Shown: one piece after another, positions 9,753 through 19,263 of the stretch
Position numbering within the stretch: position 1 is the stretch's first letter
Layout: each line of letters opens with the position of its first letter
Assembly: GCA_016718875.1 (NCBI GenBank)
Contig: JADKBL010000007.1
Coordinates: forward strand, 73,824-137,823
Direction of reading: 5' to 3'
DNA length: 64,000 nt
DNA from: Bacteroidota bacterium
GTDB lineage: Bacteria > Bacteroidota > Bacteroidia > Bacteroidales > VadinHA17
Program-made: the position numbers and the translations under genes
The notes under the pieces: model-generated
Database searches by the model: none
Seen by the model: the letters and a program-made list of their open reading frames with translations, nothing else
What the model was told of the DNA's origin: nothing

Positions 9753-11363
9753 ATGATCACAGTATCAAATCTCAGTATTCAGTTCGGAAAACGTATATTA
9801 TTCCAGGACGTTAATCTTGTTTTTACTCCGGGTAACTGCTACGGTATTATAGGTGCCAATGGTGCCGGAAAATCAACATTCCTGAAAATGCTGTATGGAG
9901 GTGTGGATTACCGTACGGGTTCGGTATCATTTGGACAGGGTGAAAGGCTTTCCGTACTTAAACAGGACCATTTTGAGTTTGATGAATGTTCTGTTCTCGA
10001 TACAGTATTGATGGGACATACCCGGCTATGGAGCGTCATGAAGGAGAAGGAGATCCTTTATTCAAAATCAGACTTCACTGACAACGATGGAATTAAGGCC
10101 TCCGAACTTGAAGAAAAATTCAACGAAATGGATGGATGGAATGCCGAAAGCAGTGCCGCGAGCCTTTTGAGCGGACTTGGAATAAAAGAGGAGCACCACC
10201 TGAAACTATTGAAAGAACTTACAGGAAAGGAAAAAGTGAAAGTGTTGCTGGCACAGGCATTGTTTGGAAAACCTGATAACCTTCTTCTCGATGAACCTAC
10301 TAACGACCTCGACCTTGAAACAGTAAACTGGCTGGAAAATTATTTATCTGAATTTGAGAATACTGTTCTGGTTGTGTCGCATGACCGTCACTTCCTCGAT
10401 TCAATCTGTACGCATATCATTGATATTGATTTCAGCAGGATTCAGCAATTCTCGGGTAACTATAGTTTCTGGTATGAGTCGAGCCAGCTTGCATTGCGCC
10501 AGCAGCTTGCCCAAAATAAGAAAGCTGAAGAGAAGAAGAAGGAGCTTCAGGAATTCATTGCCCGATTCAGGGCTAATGTGAAGAAGTCAAAACAGACTAC
10601 CAGCAGGAAGAAGATGATTGAGAAGCTGAATATTGAAGAGATCAGGCCATCAACACGAAAATACCCGGGGATTATCTTTACCCCTGGAAGGGAGCCGGGA
10701 AATAATATTCTGAAAGTCAAGGGACTTACCAAAAGCATCGAAGGAAAAATGCTTTTTAAGGATCTTCATTTCACAATAAACAAAGATGATAAAATAGCTT
10801 TTTTGTCAAGAGATGCCAGGGCAATGACTGTTCTTTTTGAAATTCTCAAGGGACATGTGGAGCCTGATAAGGGGACATTTGAATGGGGCCAGACAATTGT
10901 AAAAGCCTATCTCCCTCTTGAGAATGAAAAGTTCTTTGAAAAGGATATCATCCTTGTTGACTGGCTGGCACAATTCTCGGAAGACACTAGCGAATTATAC
11001 CTTCGGGGTTTTCTTGGGAAAATGCTTTTCTCAGGAGAGGATATTTACAAGAAGGTGAATGTATTGTCGGGAGGGGAGAGGGTCAGATGTATGATTGCAA
11101 GGATGATGATACGGAATGCAAACGTTATGCTGCTTGATACTCCGACGAACCACCTTGATCTGGAATCCATTCAGGCGTTCAATAATACACTTATAAAATT
11201 CAAGGGTAATATTCTGATCTCATCACATGACCATGAGTTTATCCAGACTGTTTGTAACAGGGTGATTGAAGTAGGACCTAAAGGCATGATTGATAAAGAG
11301 ATTCAGTATGATGACTATATCTCTGATGAGGCACTAATGAAGAGAAGGGAAAGCTTATATTAG
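9753..11363 (+). CDS. ABC-F ATP-binding protein (YbiT-like)
   Basis: 536 residues from ATG 9753 (MITVSNLSIQFGKR is the usual beginning). ABC-F proteins carry two nucleotide-binding domains and no membrane part, and act on the ribosome in translation or antibiotic protection. Domain 1 has Walker A GANGAGKST and Walker B LLLDEPTNDLD. The linker region (about residues 250-300) is Lys-rich. Domain 2 has a good signature (LSGGERVR), but its P-loop reads FLSRDARAMT in place of GxxGxGKST, and its Walker B reads LLDTPTNHLD with Thr in place of the catalytic Glu. Domain 2 therefore looks unable to hydrolyse ATP. Length and sequence fit the YbiT branch, and a role in drug resistance cannot be claimed. 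Confidence 0.9.
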   Translation: MITVSNLSIQFGKRILFQDVNLVFTPGNCYGIIGANGAGKSTFLKMLYGGVDYRTGSVSFGQGERLSVLKQDHFEFDECSVLDTVLMGHTRLWSVMKEKEILYSKSDFTDNDGIKASELEEKFNEMDGWNAESSAASLLSGLGIKEEHHLKLLKELTGKEKVKVLLAQALFGKPDNLLLDEPTNDLDLETVNWLENYLSEFENTVLVVSHDRHFLDSICTHIIDIDFSRIQQFSGNYSFWYESSQLALRQQLAQNKKAEEKKKELQEFIARFRANVKKSKQTTSRKKMIEKLNIEEIRPSTRKYPGIIFTPGREPGNNILKVKGLTKSIEGKMLFKDLHFTINKDDKIAFLSRDARAMTVLFEILKGHVEPDKGTFEWGQTIVKAYLPLENEKFFEKDIILVDWLAQFSEDTSELYLRGFLGKMLFSGEDIYKKVNVLSGGERVRCMIARMMIRNANVMLLDTPTNHLDLESIQAFNNTLIKFKGNILISSHDHEFIQTVCNRVIEVGPKGMIDKEIQYDDYISDEALMKRRESLY

Positions 11364-11409
11364 GTGTTAGTTTTTCAAACAGTTCTCTTCTTAAATACTT
11401 TATGTATTA

Positions 11410-11808
11410 TTAATTAACAACAACAGTGCCTTTCATTGTAGTATGTACCTTGCAGTGGTACAGGAATGTTCCTGCCGTGGTGAACTTATGAGTAAAAGTT
11501 CCATTGGCGGCAAGATCTCCGCTGTCAAATATGCCGGTATCGCTTGTAACTGTATGAACAGCACCGTCTTTGTTTGTCCAGGTAATTGTTGTTCCTGCAG
11601 TTACAGTTATTTTATCGGGATTGAATGCAGAGCCCTGTATCCATACCTCGTTGGTGCCGGGTCCGGTACCGGTGCCTGTAGGAGTCTTACCTGTATCAGG
11701 CATATCAGCCATGCTGTCTTTACTGCAGCTGGCCGTAACTGCCAGTGTTATTAAAATAACAATAATGACATTTGAAACATTTATCTGATTTAAAACTGAC
11801 TTTTTCAT
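11410..11808 (-). CDS. Cupredoxin (plastocyanin/amicyanin-like) lipoprotein
   Basis: 132 residues from the Met at 11808, which gives a proper lipoprotein signal (ILITLAVTASC). A Gly/Thr/Pro-rich linker leads to a single cupredoxin domain. The type-1 copper ligands are visible: His in DGAVHTVTS, then the YHCKVHTTMKG cluster that supplies Cys, His and Met. The GTFLYHCKVH arrangement matches amicyanin/plastocyanin-type electron carriers at the outer face of the cell. No terminal oxidase or nitrite/nitrous-oxide reductase gene is adjacent, so the partner is unknown. Confidence 0.9.
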   Translation of the reverse strand: MKKSVLNQINVSNVIIVILITLAVTASCSKDSMADMPDTGKTPTGTGTGPGTNEVWIQGSAFNPDKITVTAGTTITWTNKDGAVHTVTSDTGIFDSGDLAANGTFTHKFTTAGTFLYHCKVHTTMKGTVVVN

Positions 11809-11942
11809 AGTTCCGGATTTAAATTGCCTTGTTCTGTTAAACAAACCGGAACGTATAAAGTTTTTCAGATGGAGGTTAATTTTAAATTTTTAAGAAGTGA
11901 TGTCAGTGATTTTAAATCTGTATATCCTGTAAAAGTTTCTGT

Positions 11943-13510
11943 CTAGTTATCTTTAAGACATCGTACGCTGAATCCTGGATATTTACCGTAGTCAAAATAG
12001 CTGAAAACCATTGTCCCATCGTACCCTAAGGACCAATATGTACCATTTATAGGGTCATGCTCAGTAGCACTCCACCAGAATCCATTATCAATTATTTTAT
12101 TGAATGTGCCATTGAAACTACGGGTTCCTCCTGGACGAGCAGAAAAACCACTTTCATTTGTTGCTCCAGAATTAGGAAAGAGCCAGAGTGTTGTTCCGGC
12201 TTCTTTCAGTTTACCTCCAGCAATAAGGCTTTCATTCTCATTTACTTTTGTGGCGCCCGGATCAATAAAAAGTATCAAAGAACGAAAATCGCTGTCATTG
12301 GGGACATGCCAGCCTGTTGGACATAATTTGCCGGTATTGACTGCATACCAGTTATATTGTGCTCCGTAAACATTTTTATTGGAAGAAAGATCATTACTGT
12401 ACCAACAATAACCCGGAGTTATTAAAGCTGCCCAAGTGGCATCATCAATTACTTCGGGAATTGAAGTTCCATCATTATATTTTGTAGTCTTCAGGTTCTC
12501 AGCCATCCAGATCTGTGTGCCGATTTTAACTGTTTTGTAAGAATTGCCTTCAATATCGGACACCAGATTAATTGTGCCATCAACAGCGATATCGCCTCCT
12601 ACAACAAGGTCGTTTTGCAGGTTCAGTACACCTGTGATATTTACTGTATCAGGATTTGCAGTCATTAGGGTCTTTCTTTCAAGGTCCTGACTGATAGCTA
12701 CAATATTAAAAGTTGAAGAGTTTTCAGAACTGTCTTTTCTGACAAAAACCATAGTGCTGTCCGGATTAACCAATAAATACTCTTCCGGATTCCCTTTTGA
12801 GTCAGCGAATCCGCCTATTGAAAAACCTCCCTTCTTACCTTTTGCAGGTGAGGGATCAATATATGCCCTGATACTGTCATTATCAACTACAAACAGGTTC
12901 TGGGACGAAGATTTGGAATTTGCGAATCCTCCTATTGAGAAGCCACCCTTTTTCCCTTTATCACTATTGTCAACATATATCCTTACACCTTCATTGTAAA
13001 CTGCAAAAACTGTCTGCCCGTCCTTGTTTTTGACTTCGAACAGGGCTTCCTCATCATCAGTTGTTTCACCCGCGATAGACAATTTTGATATATTTCCGCT
13101 TAAACTGTTTGCTGCCATTGCATATGGGACACTCCATAATTTCGCAGTTCCCATTGTTTTCCATACCCCCCTGATAATATAACTGAGTTTTAAGAAAGGC
13201 ATAGAATGACGACCAGTTTATTTCACTGAATGATGTTACAATTGAAGCTGGCTGCATTGAACCGGTACCGATTACAATTGAGAACATTCCTGAGCCATTT
13301 GTTTTTACTGAAGAGTGAAGTTCTTCCCATATTATTACAGGATTGACAGTATCGGACAGAATTGTGAATTTAACCTGCAGATCCGAATTCCGGATAGGGT
13401 TTCCATTAGCATCGCCCGCAATAGCCTGGTAATTGAAGCCATCAGGAATTTGTGCTATTACAAGGCTGGTTATTGACAATGCAAAAAACAAAACCAAGGT
13501 TTTTTTTCAT
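11943..13510 (-). pseudogene. FISUMP-domain surface protein, frameshifted
   Basis: The protein begins with a signal peptide and the IPDGFNYQAIAGDANGNPIRN head that opens many Bacteroidota surface proteins. It continues with two copies of KGKKGGFSIGGFA(N/D)SK, and ends in a C-terminal 'Fibrobacter succinogenes major paralogous' domain (WMAENLKTTKYNDGT, CPTGWHVPNDSDFR, GFWWSATEHD, SVRCLKDN). Two lesions are seen. The start ATG (13508-13510) is out of frame because of one extra A in an A8 run, and the reading frame changes near 13165-13195 beside a G6 run. From about 13150 down to 11943 it is open. The function is unknown. Exported, probably cell-surface or secreted. Confidence 0.8.
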
Positions 13511-13628
13511 TTTTCTGAATGTTTGGATTGTGTAAGGACTTTATACATTAAAGGTATGAAAAACAAATGCAAGTCCATAATTTAATATTTTAATTCCCTG
13601 TTTACATAAGAGAACAAGTTGTAATTTA

Positions 13629-13659
13629 TTGAAAATAAATATAATAATCAATAATTTTG
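13629..13659 (+). promoter_or_regulatory. Promoter for the cold-shock gene
   Basis: TTG at 13629-13631, a 20-base spacer, and TAATTTTG at 13652-13659, matching the Bacteroidota -33/-7 consensus. The start codon follows 30 bases later. Confidence 0.5.
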
Positions 13660-13689
13660 ATGTACCTTTAACTATTAAAATTTATCATT

Positions 13690-13881
13690 ATGAGTAAAGG
13701 AACAGTTAAGTTTTTTGATGCAGGCAGAGGCTTTGGATTTATAAAGGATTCAGAGTCAGGTGAGGAGTATTTTGTACATTCATCCGGATTAAGTGAAAAT
13801 ATTTCGGAGAACGATACAGTGACTTTTGATTTAAAGCAGGGCAAAAAAGGCTTGAATGCCATAAATGTAAAGCTTGCTTAG
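13690..13881 (+). CDS. Cold-shock domain protein
   Basis: 63 residues forming one cold-shock OB-fold. The opening SKGTVKFFD, RNP1 (RGFGFI) and RNP2 (YFVHSSGL) are all in place, with the aromatic residues that stack on RNA or single-stranded DNA. The normally Trp-containing K-W-F reads K-F-F, which is common in this phylum. It should act as an RNA chaperone or antiterminator in the cytoplasm. It is flanked by its own promoter and a strong terminator, so it is a single-gene unit. Confidence 0.95.
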   Translation: MSKGTVKFFDAGRGFGFIKDSESGEEYFVHSSGLSENISENDTVTFDLKQGKKGLNAINVKLA

Positions 13882-13907
13882 TGTGTTTATAAGATTTATA
13901 AGGTTAG

Positions 13908-13933
13908 ATCCCGGCAAGACCGGGATTTTTTTT
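13908..13933 (+). terminator. Intrinsic terminator of the cold-shock gene
   Basis: ATCCCGG (13908-13914) pairs with CCGGGAT (13920-13926) around a 5-base loop, followed by an eight-T run. Confidence 0.9.
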
Positions 13934-14005
13934 AATTTCATTGAGGAAAAAGTATTTACACATGCTTAAGTTTGAAGGTTAATAATTGAACGTCAAAATA
14001 AAAAA

Positions 14006-15295
14006 ATGAAAAGATAAAAGTGATTATAGTGTTATTGATCTGTGTATCAATATTTTCATTGTACGGGCAGACAGAAAAACAGGGCAAATTCGGACCCGGG
14101 AATAAAATCTATTCCGGTGTAAACATACATTTTACAAAAGGTCATGAAACAGATCTTGATATGATCGCTGCAGCAGGATTCAAGATCATCAGGATGGATT
14201 TCGGATGGCAGATTACAGAGCGGGAAAAAGGTGTTTATAACTGGTCAGATTATGATGAGCTGACAGCAAACCTGAGTAAACGCGGAATAAGAGCACTCTA
14301 TATCCTTGATTATTCCAATTCGCTTTATGAAGAGCAAATTGAATCAAAGGATCCGATATCAGGAAAGATAACAAAGTCGGTTGCTGCACCAAATGATCCG
14401 GAAAGTGTTGATGCTTTTGCAAAATGGGCAGCAGCTGCTGCTGTACATTTCAGAGGAAAAGATATTATCTGGGAAATATGGAATGAACCTAATATAAATT
14501 TCTGGAGGCCAGCACCTGATGTTATGCAATATAATAAGCTTGCTGCTGCAACCTGCAAAGCCATACGGAAAGTGGTTCCTGAGGCAATTATTATTGGTCC
14601 TGCCACCTCAGAGCTACCGGTACCATTCATAGAAGCATTCCTTGCATCCGGGATTATTGAATATATTGATGCAGTAAGTGTACATCCAGAAGGTATTCTA
14701 TGTCCCCTGAAACAGCTGTTGAAGATTACAAAAAAATCCGTGAATTAATAACCAGGTACACAACTGACGGCAAACCCGGAATTCCGATCATAAGCGGAGA
14801 GTGGGGCTATTCTTCTTCTTCAAAAGGGGTTGCATTGGAGACACAGGCGGCATATATAGTGCGTATGCAACTTTCGAATTTACTTTATGGTATACCTTTT
14901 TCAATCTGGTATGACTGGAAAAATGACGGACCTGATCCCGAAGAGCATGAACATAACTTTGGATCAGTTACAAATGACCTGAAGCCAAAACCTGCTATAC
15001 TGCCATAAAAACTATGAATGAGCAATTCAGAGACTAAACTTTTCTGAAAAGAGCGGATGTTAAAAGAGGCAATGATTATGTTCTTATTTTCAGAGATGAA
15101 AAAGGGAATACAAAGATTGCAGCATGGACATCAGAAGTGCCACATACTGTCATTTTGAAGGATGCTGATATTAAAGTTTTAAAAGTATCTGGTGTTGACT
15201 GGGCCGGCAATGAATTAAAAATAAAGGATGAACAGGGTAACCTTATTATTGATTTGAGTCCACTGCCTCAATATATTGCAGTTCCGGCAAGATAA
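14006..15295 (+). pseudogene. Secreted glycoside hydrolase (GH5/GH39-like), multiply frameshifted
   Basis: Pieces of one (beta/alpha)8 glycosidase are spread over three frames. An ATG at 14006 is followed at once by a stop in its own frame, while the signal peptide and body read in another frame from 14020. The body has GVNIHFTKG, GFKIIRMDFGWQITE and the acid/base motif WEIWNEPNINFW typical of clan GH-A. The frame changes near 14700, continuing with PIISGEWGYSSS (a likely nucleophile Glu) and IWYDWKNDG. It changes again near 14998, and a TAA interrupts at about 15043 before a C-terminal beta domain ending at 15295. With at least four lesions this could be genuine decay or poor sequence. The family is not certain. 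Confidence 0.7.
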
Positions 15296-15315
15296 TAGCA
15301 GGTTTTATCTAAGCA

Positions 15316-15442
15316 GCAGGATTATTATATGATCCTTAATGGGGGCGATTCAAAAGAAAAAGCCCTGCTGTCAGCTTTGCGATTATATGCAGGATTATTT
15401 CATGATCCTGAATAGGGGTGATTCAAAAGAAAAAGCCCTGCT
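15316..15442 (+). repeat. Two direct copies of a 54-bp element
   Basis: 15316-15369 and 15389-15442 are 54-bp copies with five differences, 73 bases apart. Each runs from GCAGGATTATT to AAAAAGCCCTGCT. Confidence 0.8.
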
Positions 15443-15478
15443 ATCCGCCAGAGGGCGGATAGTCAGGGTTTTGTTTTT
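15424..15478 (+). terminator. Compound hairpin, terminator-like
   Basis: CTATCCGCC (15441-15449) pairs with GGCGGATAG (15454-15462). The stem is extended by outer CCCTG/CAGGG and followed by TTTTGTTTTT on the plus strand. It may terminate the broken glycosidase transcript. Confidence 0.6.
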
Positions 15479-15514
15479 CTTTCACTTATGAAAGCTGTCG
15501 CTTTCAACGCTTAT

Positions 15515-15558
15515 AAAAACAAAACCCTGTCGCTGAGGCGACAGGGCTTTTTCTTTTG
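15515..15558 (-). terminator. Bidirectional terminator downstream of tRNA-Pro
   Basis: CCCTGTCGC (15525-15533) pairs with GCGACAGGG (15538-15546) around a 4-base loop. TTTTGTTTTT follows on the minus strand (after the tRNA), and CTTTTTCTTTT on the plus strand. Confidence 0.8.
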
Positions 15559-15633
<75 letters not shown>

Positions 15634-15705
15634 TACAAATTGAGAACGCAAAAGTATTATAATTTTTTCAATTTCAAATAGTATTATATTTTTTCAGAGA
15701 TTATT

Positions 15706-16650
15706 TTATTGCACTACTGTCTCTCTAAAATAATTTATTGTCCTGGCCAGTCCCTCTTCAAGCTCGATTTTAGGTGACCAGTTGAGTTCCCTTTTTGCAA
15801 GAGTTATATCAGGCTGCCTTTGCATAGGATCATCAGGAGGTAATGGCATCCTGACAATTTTGGATTTTGAACCTGTTAGCTTAATAACCCTCTCTGCAAG
15901 TTCCAGTATTGTGAATTCATTGGGATTACCTATGTTCACCGGTCCTGTAAATTCATCCCGGGTTGCCATCATCCTTATCATGCCTTCAACAAGATCGTCA
16001 ACATACTGGAAACTGCGTGTCTGACGACCATCACCATAAATTGTGATGTCTTTATTCAGTAGAGCCTGGACAATGAAATTAGACACAACCCGGCCGTCAT
16101 TTGGATGCATTCTTGGTCCATATGTGTTAAAGATCCTGATTATTTTGATTTTTACGTTGTTCTGCTTATGATAATTTACAAAGAGAGTTTCAGCTGATCG
16201 TTTGCCTTCATCATAGCAGGCTCTTTCACCAATCGGGTTAACATGACCCCAGTATGTTTCAACCTGAGGATGAACCTGCGGATCCCCATAAACCTCGCTG
16301 GTGGAAGCCTGAAGGATCTTTGCCCGGATCCGTTTTGCAAGCCCGAGCATGTTAATGGCACCCATCACTGAGGTTTTTATAGTCTTGATTGCATTATACT
16401 GATAGTGAACAGGAGAAGCGGGACAGGCCAGATTATAAATCTCATCAACTTCAATGAAAAATGGCATCGTAACATCATGCCTTATGAGTTCAAAATATGG
16501 ATTGTCGAGTAAATGCACAATGTTTTGTTTTTGACCCGTGAAGTAGTTGTCGAGACAAACCACCTCATGTCCTTCTTTCAAAAGACGGTCGCAAAGATGT
16601 GATCCTACAAAACCGGCTCCCCCGGTTACCAATACTTTCTTTCTTATCAT
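15706..16650 (-). CDS. UDP-glucuronate decarboxylase (UDP-xylose synthase)
   Basis: 314 residues, an extended short-chain dehydrogenase. It has the NAD-binding GGAGFVGSH (10-18) and the catalytic pair Tyr146/Lys150 in YDEGK, plus the UXS-type stretches NLACPASPVHYQ, STSEVYGDP, NTYGPRM and GDGRQTRSFQYV. Such enzymes convert UDP-glucuronate to UDP-xylose. It begins 15 bases after the end of ugd on the same strand, so the pair makes UDP-xylose from UDP-glucose for surface polysaccharide. No glycosyltransferases are next to it. Confidence 0.92.
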   Translation of the reverse strand: MIRKKVLVTGGAGFVGSHLCDRLLKEGHEVVCLDNYFTGQKQNIVHLLDNPYFELIRHDVTMPFFIEVDEIYNLACPASPVHYQYNAIKTIKTSVMGAINMLGLAKRIRAKILQASTSEVYGDPQVHPQVETYWGHVNPIGERACYDEGKRSAETLFVNYHKQNNVKIKIIRIFNTYGPRMHPNDGRVVSNFIVQALLNKDITIYGDGRQTRSFQYVDDLVEGMIRMMATRDEFTGPVNIGNPNEFTILELAERVIKLTGSKSKIVRMPLPPDDPMQRQPDITLAKRELNWSPKIELEEGLARTINYFRETVVQ

Positions 16651-16665
16651 TTCTGTTTCTAATAG

Positions 16666-17991
16666 TTATTTTGCAGTATCAATACCTATACAATAGTAAC
16701 TGAAACCATAACGCTTCATTTCACTGCGGTCATAAATATTCCTTCCGTCGAAAACAACAGGATTGACCATGAGTTTCTTCATTACTGCAAATTTGGGAAA
16801 CTTAAATTCCGGCCATTCAGTAATAAGAGCCATGCAATCGGCATCAATAAGCGCCTCATACTGGTCATCAATGTATTTAATTGTATCCCCGAAGTGGTGT
16901 CTGGCTTCTTTCATTGCTACCGGATCGTAAGCTTTTACATGTGCGCCGGCTTCCAGAAGTTTATTGATTATTATAAGGGCAGGTGCTTCGCGCATATCAT
17001 CAGTTTGTGGTTTGAATGAGAGACCCCAAACAGCAATGGTTTTTCCTTTCAGATCTCCGTTGAAATGTTTAAGGATCTTATTGAAGAGCACCATTTTCTG
17101 ATCCTTGTTCACTTCTTCAACTGCTTTAAGTACTCTCAGTTCATATTTGTATTCACCAGCAGTTTTTACAAGAGCCTGCACATCTTTAGGGAAGCACGAA
17201 CCTCCGTACCCAATCCCAGGATAGATGAATTTGGTACCTATACGGGAATCCGATCCGATTCCCTTTCGAACCATATTGATATCAGCACCTACAATCTCAC
17301 AAAGATTTGCAATATCATTCATAAAACTGATCTTGGTTGCAAGCATTGAATTTGCTGCATACTTTGTCATTTCAGCTGAAGTGATAGCCATGAAAATGAC
17401 AGGATGTCCGTTAAGGGTGAAGGGTTTATATAAACTTTTCATAAGTTCCTCGGCCCGCGAACTGTTGAGGCCTATAACTATACGGTCTGGTTTAAGAAAG
17501 TCATCAATAGCTGCACCCTCTTTAAGGAATTCAGGATTGGAAGCAACATCGAATTCAATTGAGACTCCTCTTTTGTTCAATTCATCCTGTACAGCTTCCC
17601 TGACCTTTCCGGCTGTGCCTACCGGAACTGTACTCTTTGTTACGATAAGCAGATAATCATTCATATGTCTTCCGCAGTCGCGTGCAACAGAAAGTACATA
17701 TTTTAGGTCGGCACTTCCGTCTTCATCCGGAGGAGTACCTACTGCGATAAAAAGTACTTCAGCATCAGGTATAGCATCTGCAATATTTGTTGTGAAGGTA
17801 AGGCGGCCTTTCTTTACGTTACGATGAACCATTTCTTCAAGTCCCGGTTCAAAGATCGGAATGATTCCATTGTTAAGGTTATCTATTTTTTGTTTGTTTA
17901 CGTCGATACAAACAACATCTATCCCGACTTCGGAAAAACAGGTTCCTGTTACAAGTCCAACATATCCGCTGTCAACAATTGCAATTTTCAT
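16666..17991 (-). CDS. ugd: UDP-glucose 6-dehydrogenase
   Basis: 441 residues, the normal length. It oxidises UDP-glucose to UDP-glucuronate with two NAD molecules and feeds the adjacent UXS gene. Seen are the catalytic Cys266 in YGGSCFPKD, the TKSTVPVGT and SNPEFLKEG motifs, and GLSFKPQTDDMREAP in the C-terminal domain. One oddity is at the N-terminus: MKIAIVDSGYVG has Asp at position 7 where nearly all family members have the first Gly of the NAD-binding GxGxxG. This is one base change (GGC to GAC), and could be a sequencing error or an altered cofactor site. Confidence 0.93.
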   Translation of the reverse strand: MKIAIVDSGYVGLVTGTCFSEVGIDVVCIDVNKQKIDNLNNGIIPIFEPGLEEMVHRNVKKGRLTFTTNIADAIPDAEVLFIAVGTPPDEDGSADLKYVLSVARDCGRHMNDYLLIVTKSTVPVGTAGKVREAVQDELNKRGVSIEFDVASNPEFLKEGAAIDDFLKPDRIVIGLNSSRAEELMKSLYKPFTLNGHPVIFMAITSAEMTKYAANSMLATKISFMNDIANLCEIVGADINMVRKGIGSDSRIGTKFIYPGIGYGGSCFPKDVQALVKTAGEYKYELRVLKAVEEVNKDQKMVLFNKILKHFNGDLKGKTIAVWGLSFKPQTDDMREAPALIIINKLLEAGAHVKAYDPVAMKEARHHFGDTIKYIDDQYEALIDADCMALITEWPEFKFPKFAVMKKLMVNPVVFDGRNIYDRSEMKRYGFSYYCIGIDTAK

Positions 17992-18199
17992 AAAAATGAC
18001 TTTTTATCTATATTTCAAATATAATTATTGTTTCTTGCTTTTCCACTGAGGAGTTTCAGTCTATCTTTTTATTGTTGCTGAACCACACTTTTTCCCTTTC
18101 TGGGTTGCAACATATGATTTTACTGAAAGCTGATCAATAAAAATTTCTCATGCCCTTCACATTAAGTTTTCACTTATTTACAGAAACAGGTGTAATAAT

Positions 18200-19186
18200 T
18201 TAGTTCCGGGCAGAAATAACTATGCCGCTGGCTGAAGTCCTGCCCTTGGTATTGAGCGATGTGGGTTTAGTTATTTCTTTTGGATCGAGATATATATGGA
18301 TATAGTAAATTCCTTCTTTTGAAAATTTAAGAGGAATGTTGTATTTGTCTCCTGATTTAAATTCAGATAATTCCCAGGCAGTATATCTGAGATACTGTTC
18401 ATCTGTAAAATCAGCATAGCTGCTTAACCTTTTAATCTGGGCAGGAGTCATTGATTTTGGAGCTTTCTCGCGGTAAACAACCAAGTAGTAAGGATACTCA
18501 TTACCCAAAGGTTTAACAGTAATTTTAAATGATTCATCAACTTTTACCTCCGATGGTATATTCTCAAATTCCAGATATCTGTCTATAAACTCTTCATAAT
18601 ATCTGAACTGGTTTTCTGACAGGAAATATCCAATACCAACATAATTGTGATATTTGTCGATAATGGTTTTTTTATGACCGTCGTTGGGAGCCCTCTCTGC
18701 CATGAAAGTTCCATGACCCTCTTTCATCATCGAGAGAATTGTTGAAGAAGAAATTTTGTACTCACCGGTAGTCCATTCCCCAAATGCATTCTCAGCAACA
18801 TGGTCATATCCTCCTGCGGATGCATATCTCTGGTAGGGTTTTTCACCTGCCATGTTCCAGTGTCCCACATAATCATTCTTTGCAGCCTCTGCGCACATTT
18901 TGTTTGCTACCCTTGAGGCAAGAATATCCAGTTTTACCGGCTGAGCCCTGAATTTTTTCCTGCTGATATTTATAACATCAAGCTGGGCTATTTTTAGCCT
19001 CAGAGCTTCAATATTATCCTTATATTCAGATAGCCTTGTTTCACTTTCATTGAGTTTAATATACTCATCAATACCCTCAGATTTTGAACCTGATATCTGT
19101 TTCGGAAGAATTGAATGAGGGAGGCAGATCAGTATAATGATCAAGATCCCTAATATTTTGATTGTCTTCCAGAGTTTCCTGAACAT
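18200..19186 (-). CDS. Membrane-anchored CAP (SCP/PR-1) domain protein
   Basis: 328 residues. An N-terminal hydrophobic segment (about 8-27) serves as signal or anchor. Residues 50-65 look helical, and the CAP domain covers about 75-200. It has the typical spaced His/Glu pattern: YVGHWNMAGEKPYQRYA, HVAENAFGEW, HGTFMAERAPNDGHKKTI and YVGIGYF. The C-terminal third is a beta-rich region with no family I recognise. CAP proteins are extracytoplasmic with diverse roles, and the role here is unknown. It is a single gene divergent from the glutathione peroxidase at 19264. Confidence 0.85.
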   Translation of the reverse strand: MFRKLWKTIKILGILIIILICLPHSILPKQISGSKSEGIDEYIKLNESETRLSEYKDNIEALRLKIAQLDVINISRKKFRAQPVKLDILASRVANKMCAEAAKNDYVGHWNMAGEKPYQRYASAGGYDHVAENAFGEWTTGEYKISSSTILSMMKEGHGTFMAERAPNDGHKKTIIDKYHNYVGIGYFLSENQFRYYEEFIDRYLEFENIPSEVKVDESFKITVKPLGNEYPYYLVVYREKAPKSMTPAQIKRLSSYADFTDEQYLRYTAWELSEFKSGDKYNIPLKFSKEGIYYIHIYLDPKEITKPTSLNTKGRTSASGIVISARN

Positions 19187-19263
19187 AAGTTCTTCAGAGT
19201 TGTTTAACTTTGTAAATAAACCAATAAATAATCAACAGGAAAGTTAAAATAAATTAATTTACA

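Noticed and set aside
15316..15442. Possible CRISPR remnant from two 54-bp repeats
   Set aside because: Only two copies, the spacing is 19 bases, repeats are longer than usual, and no cas genes are near. Hairpin or terminator cassettes explain it better.
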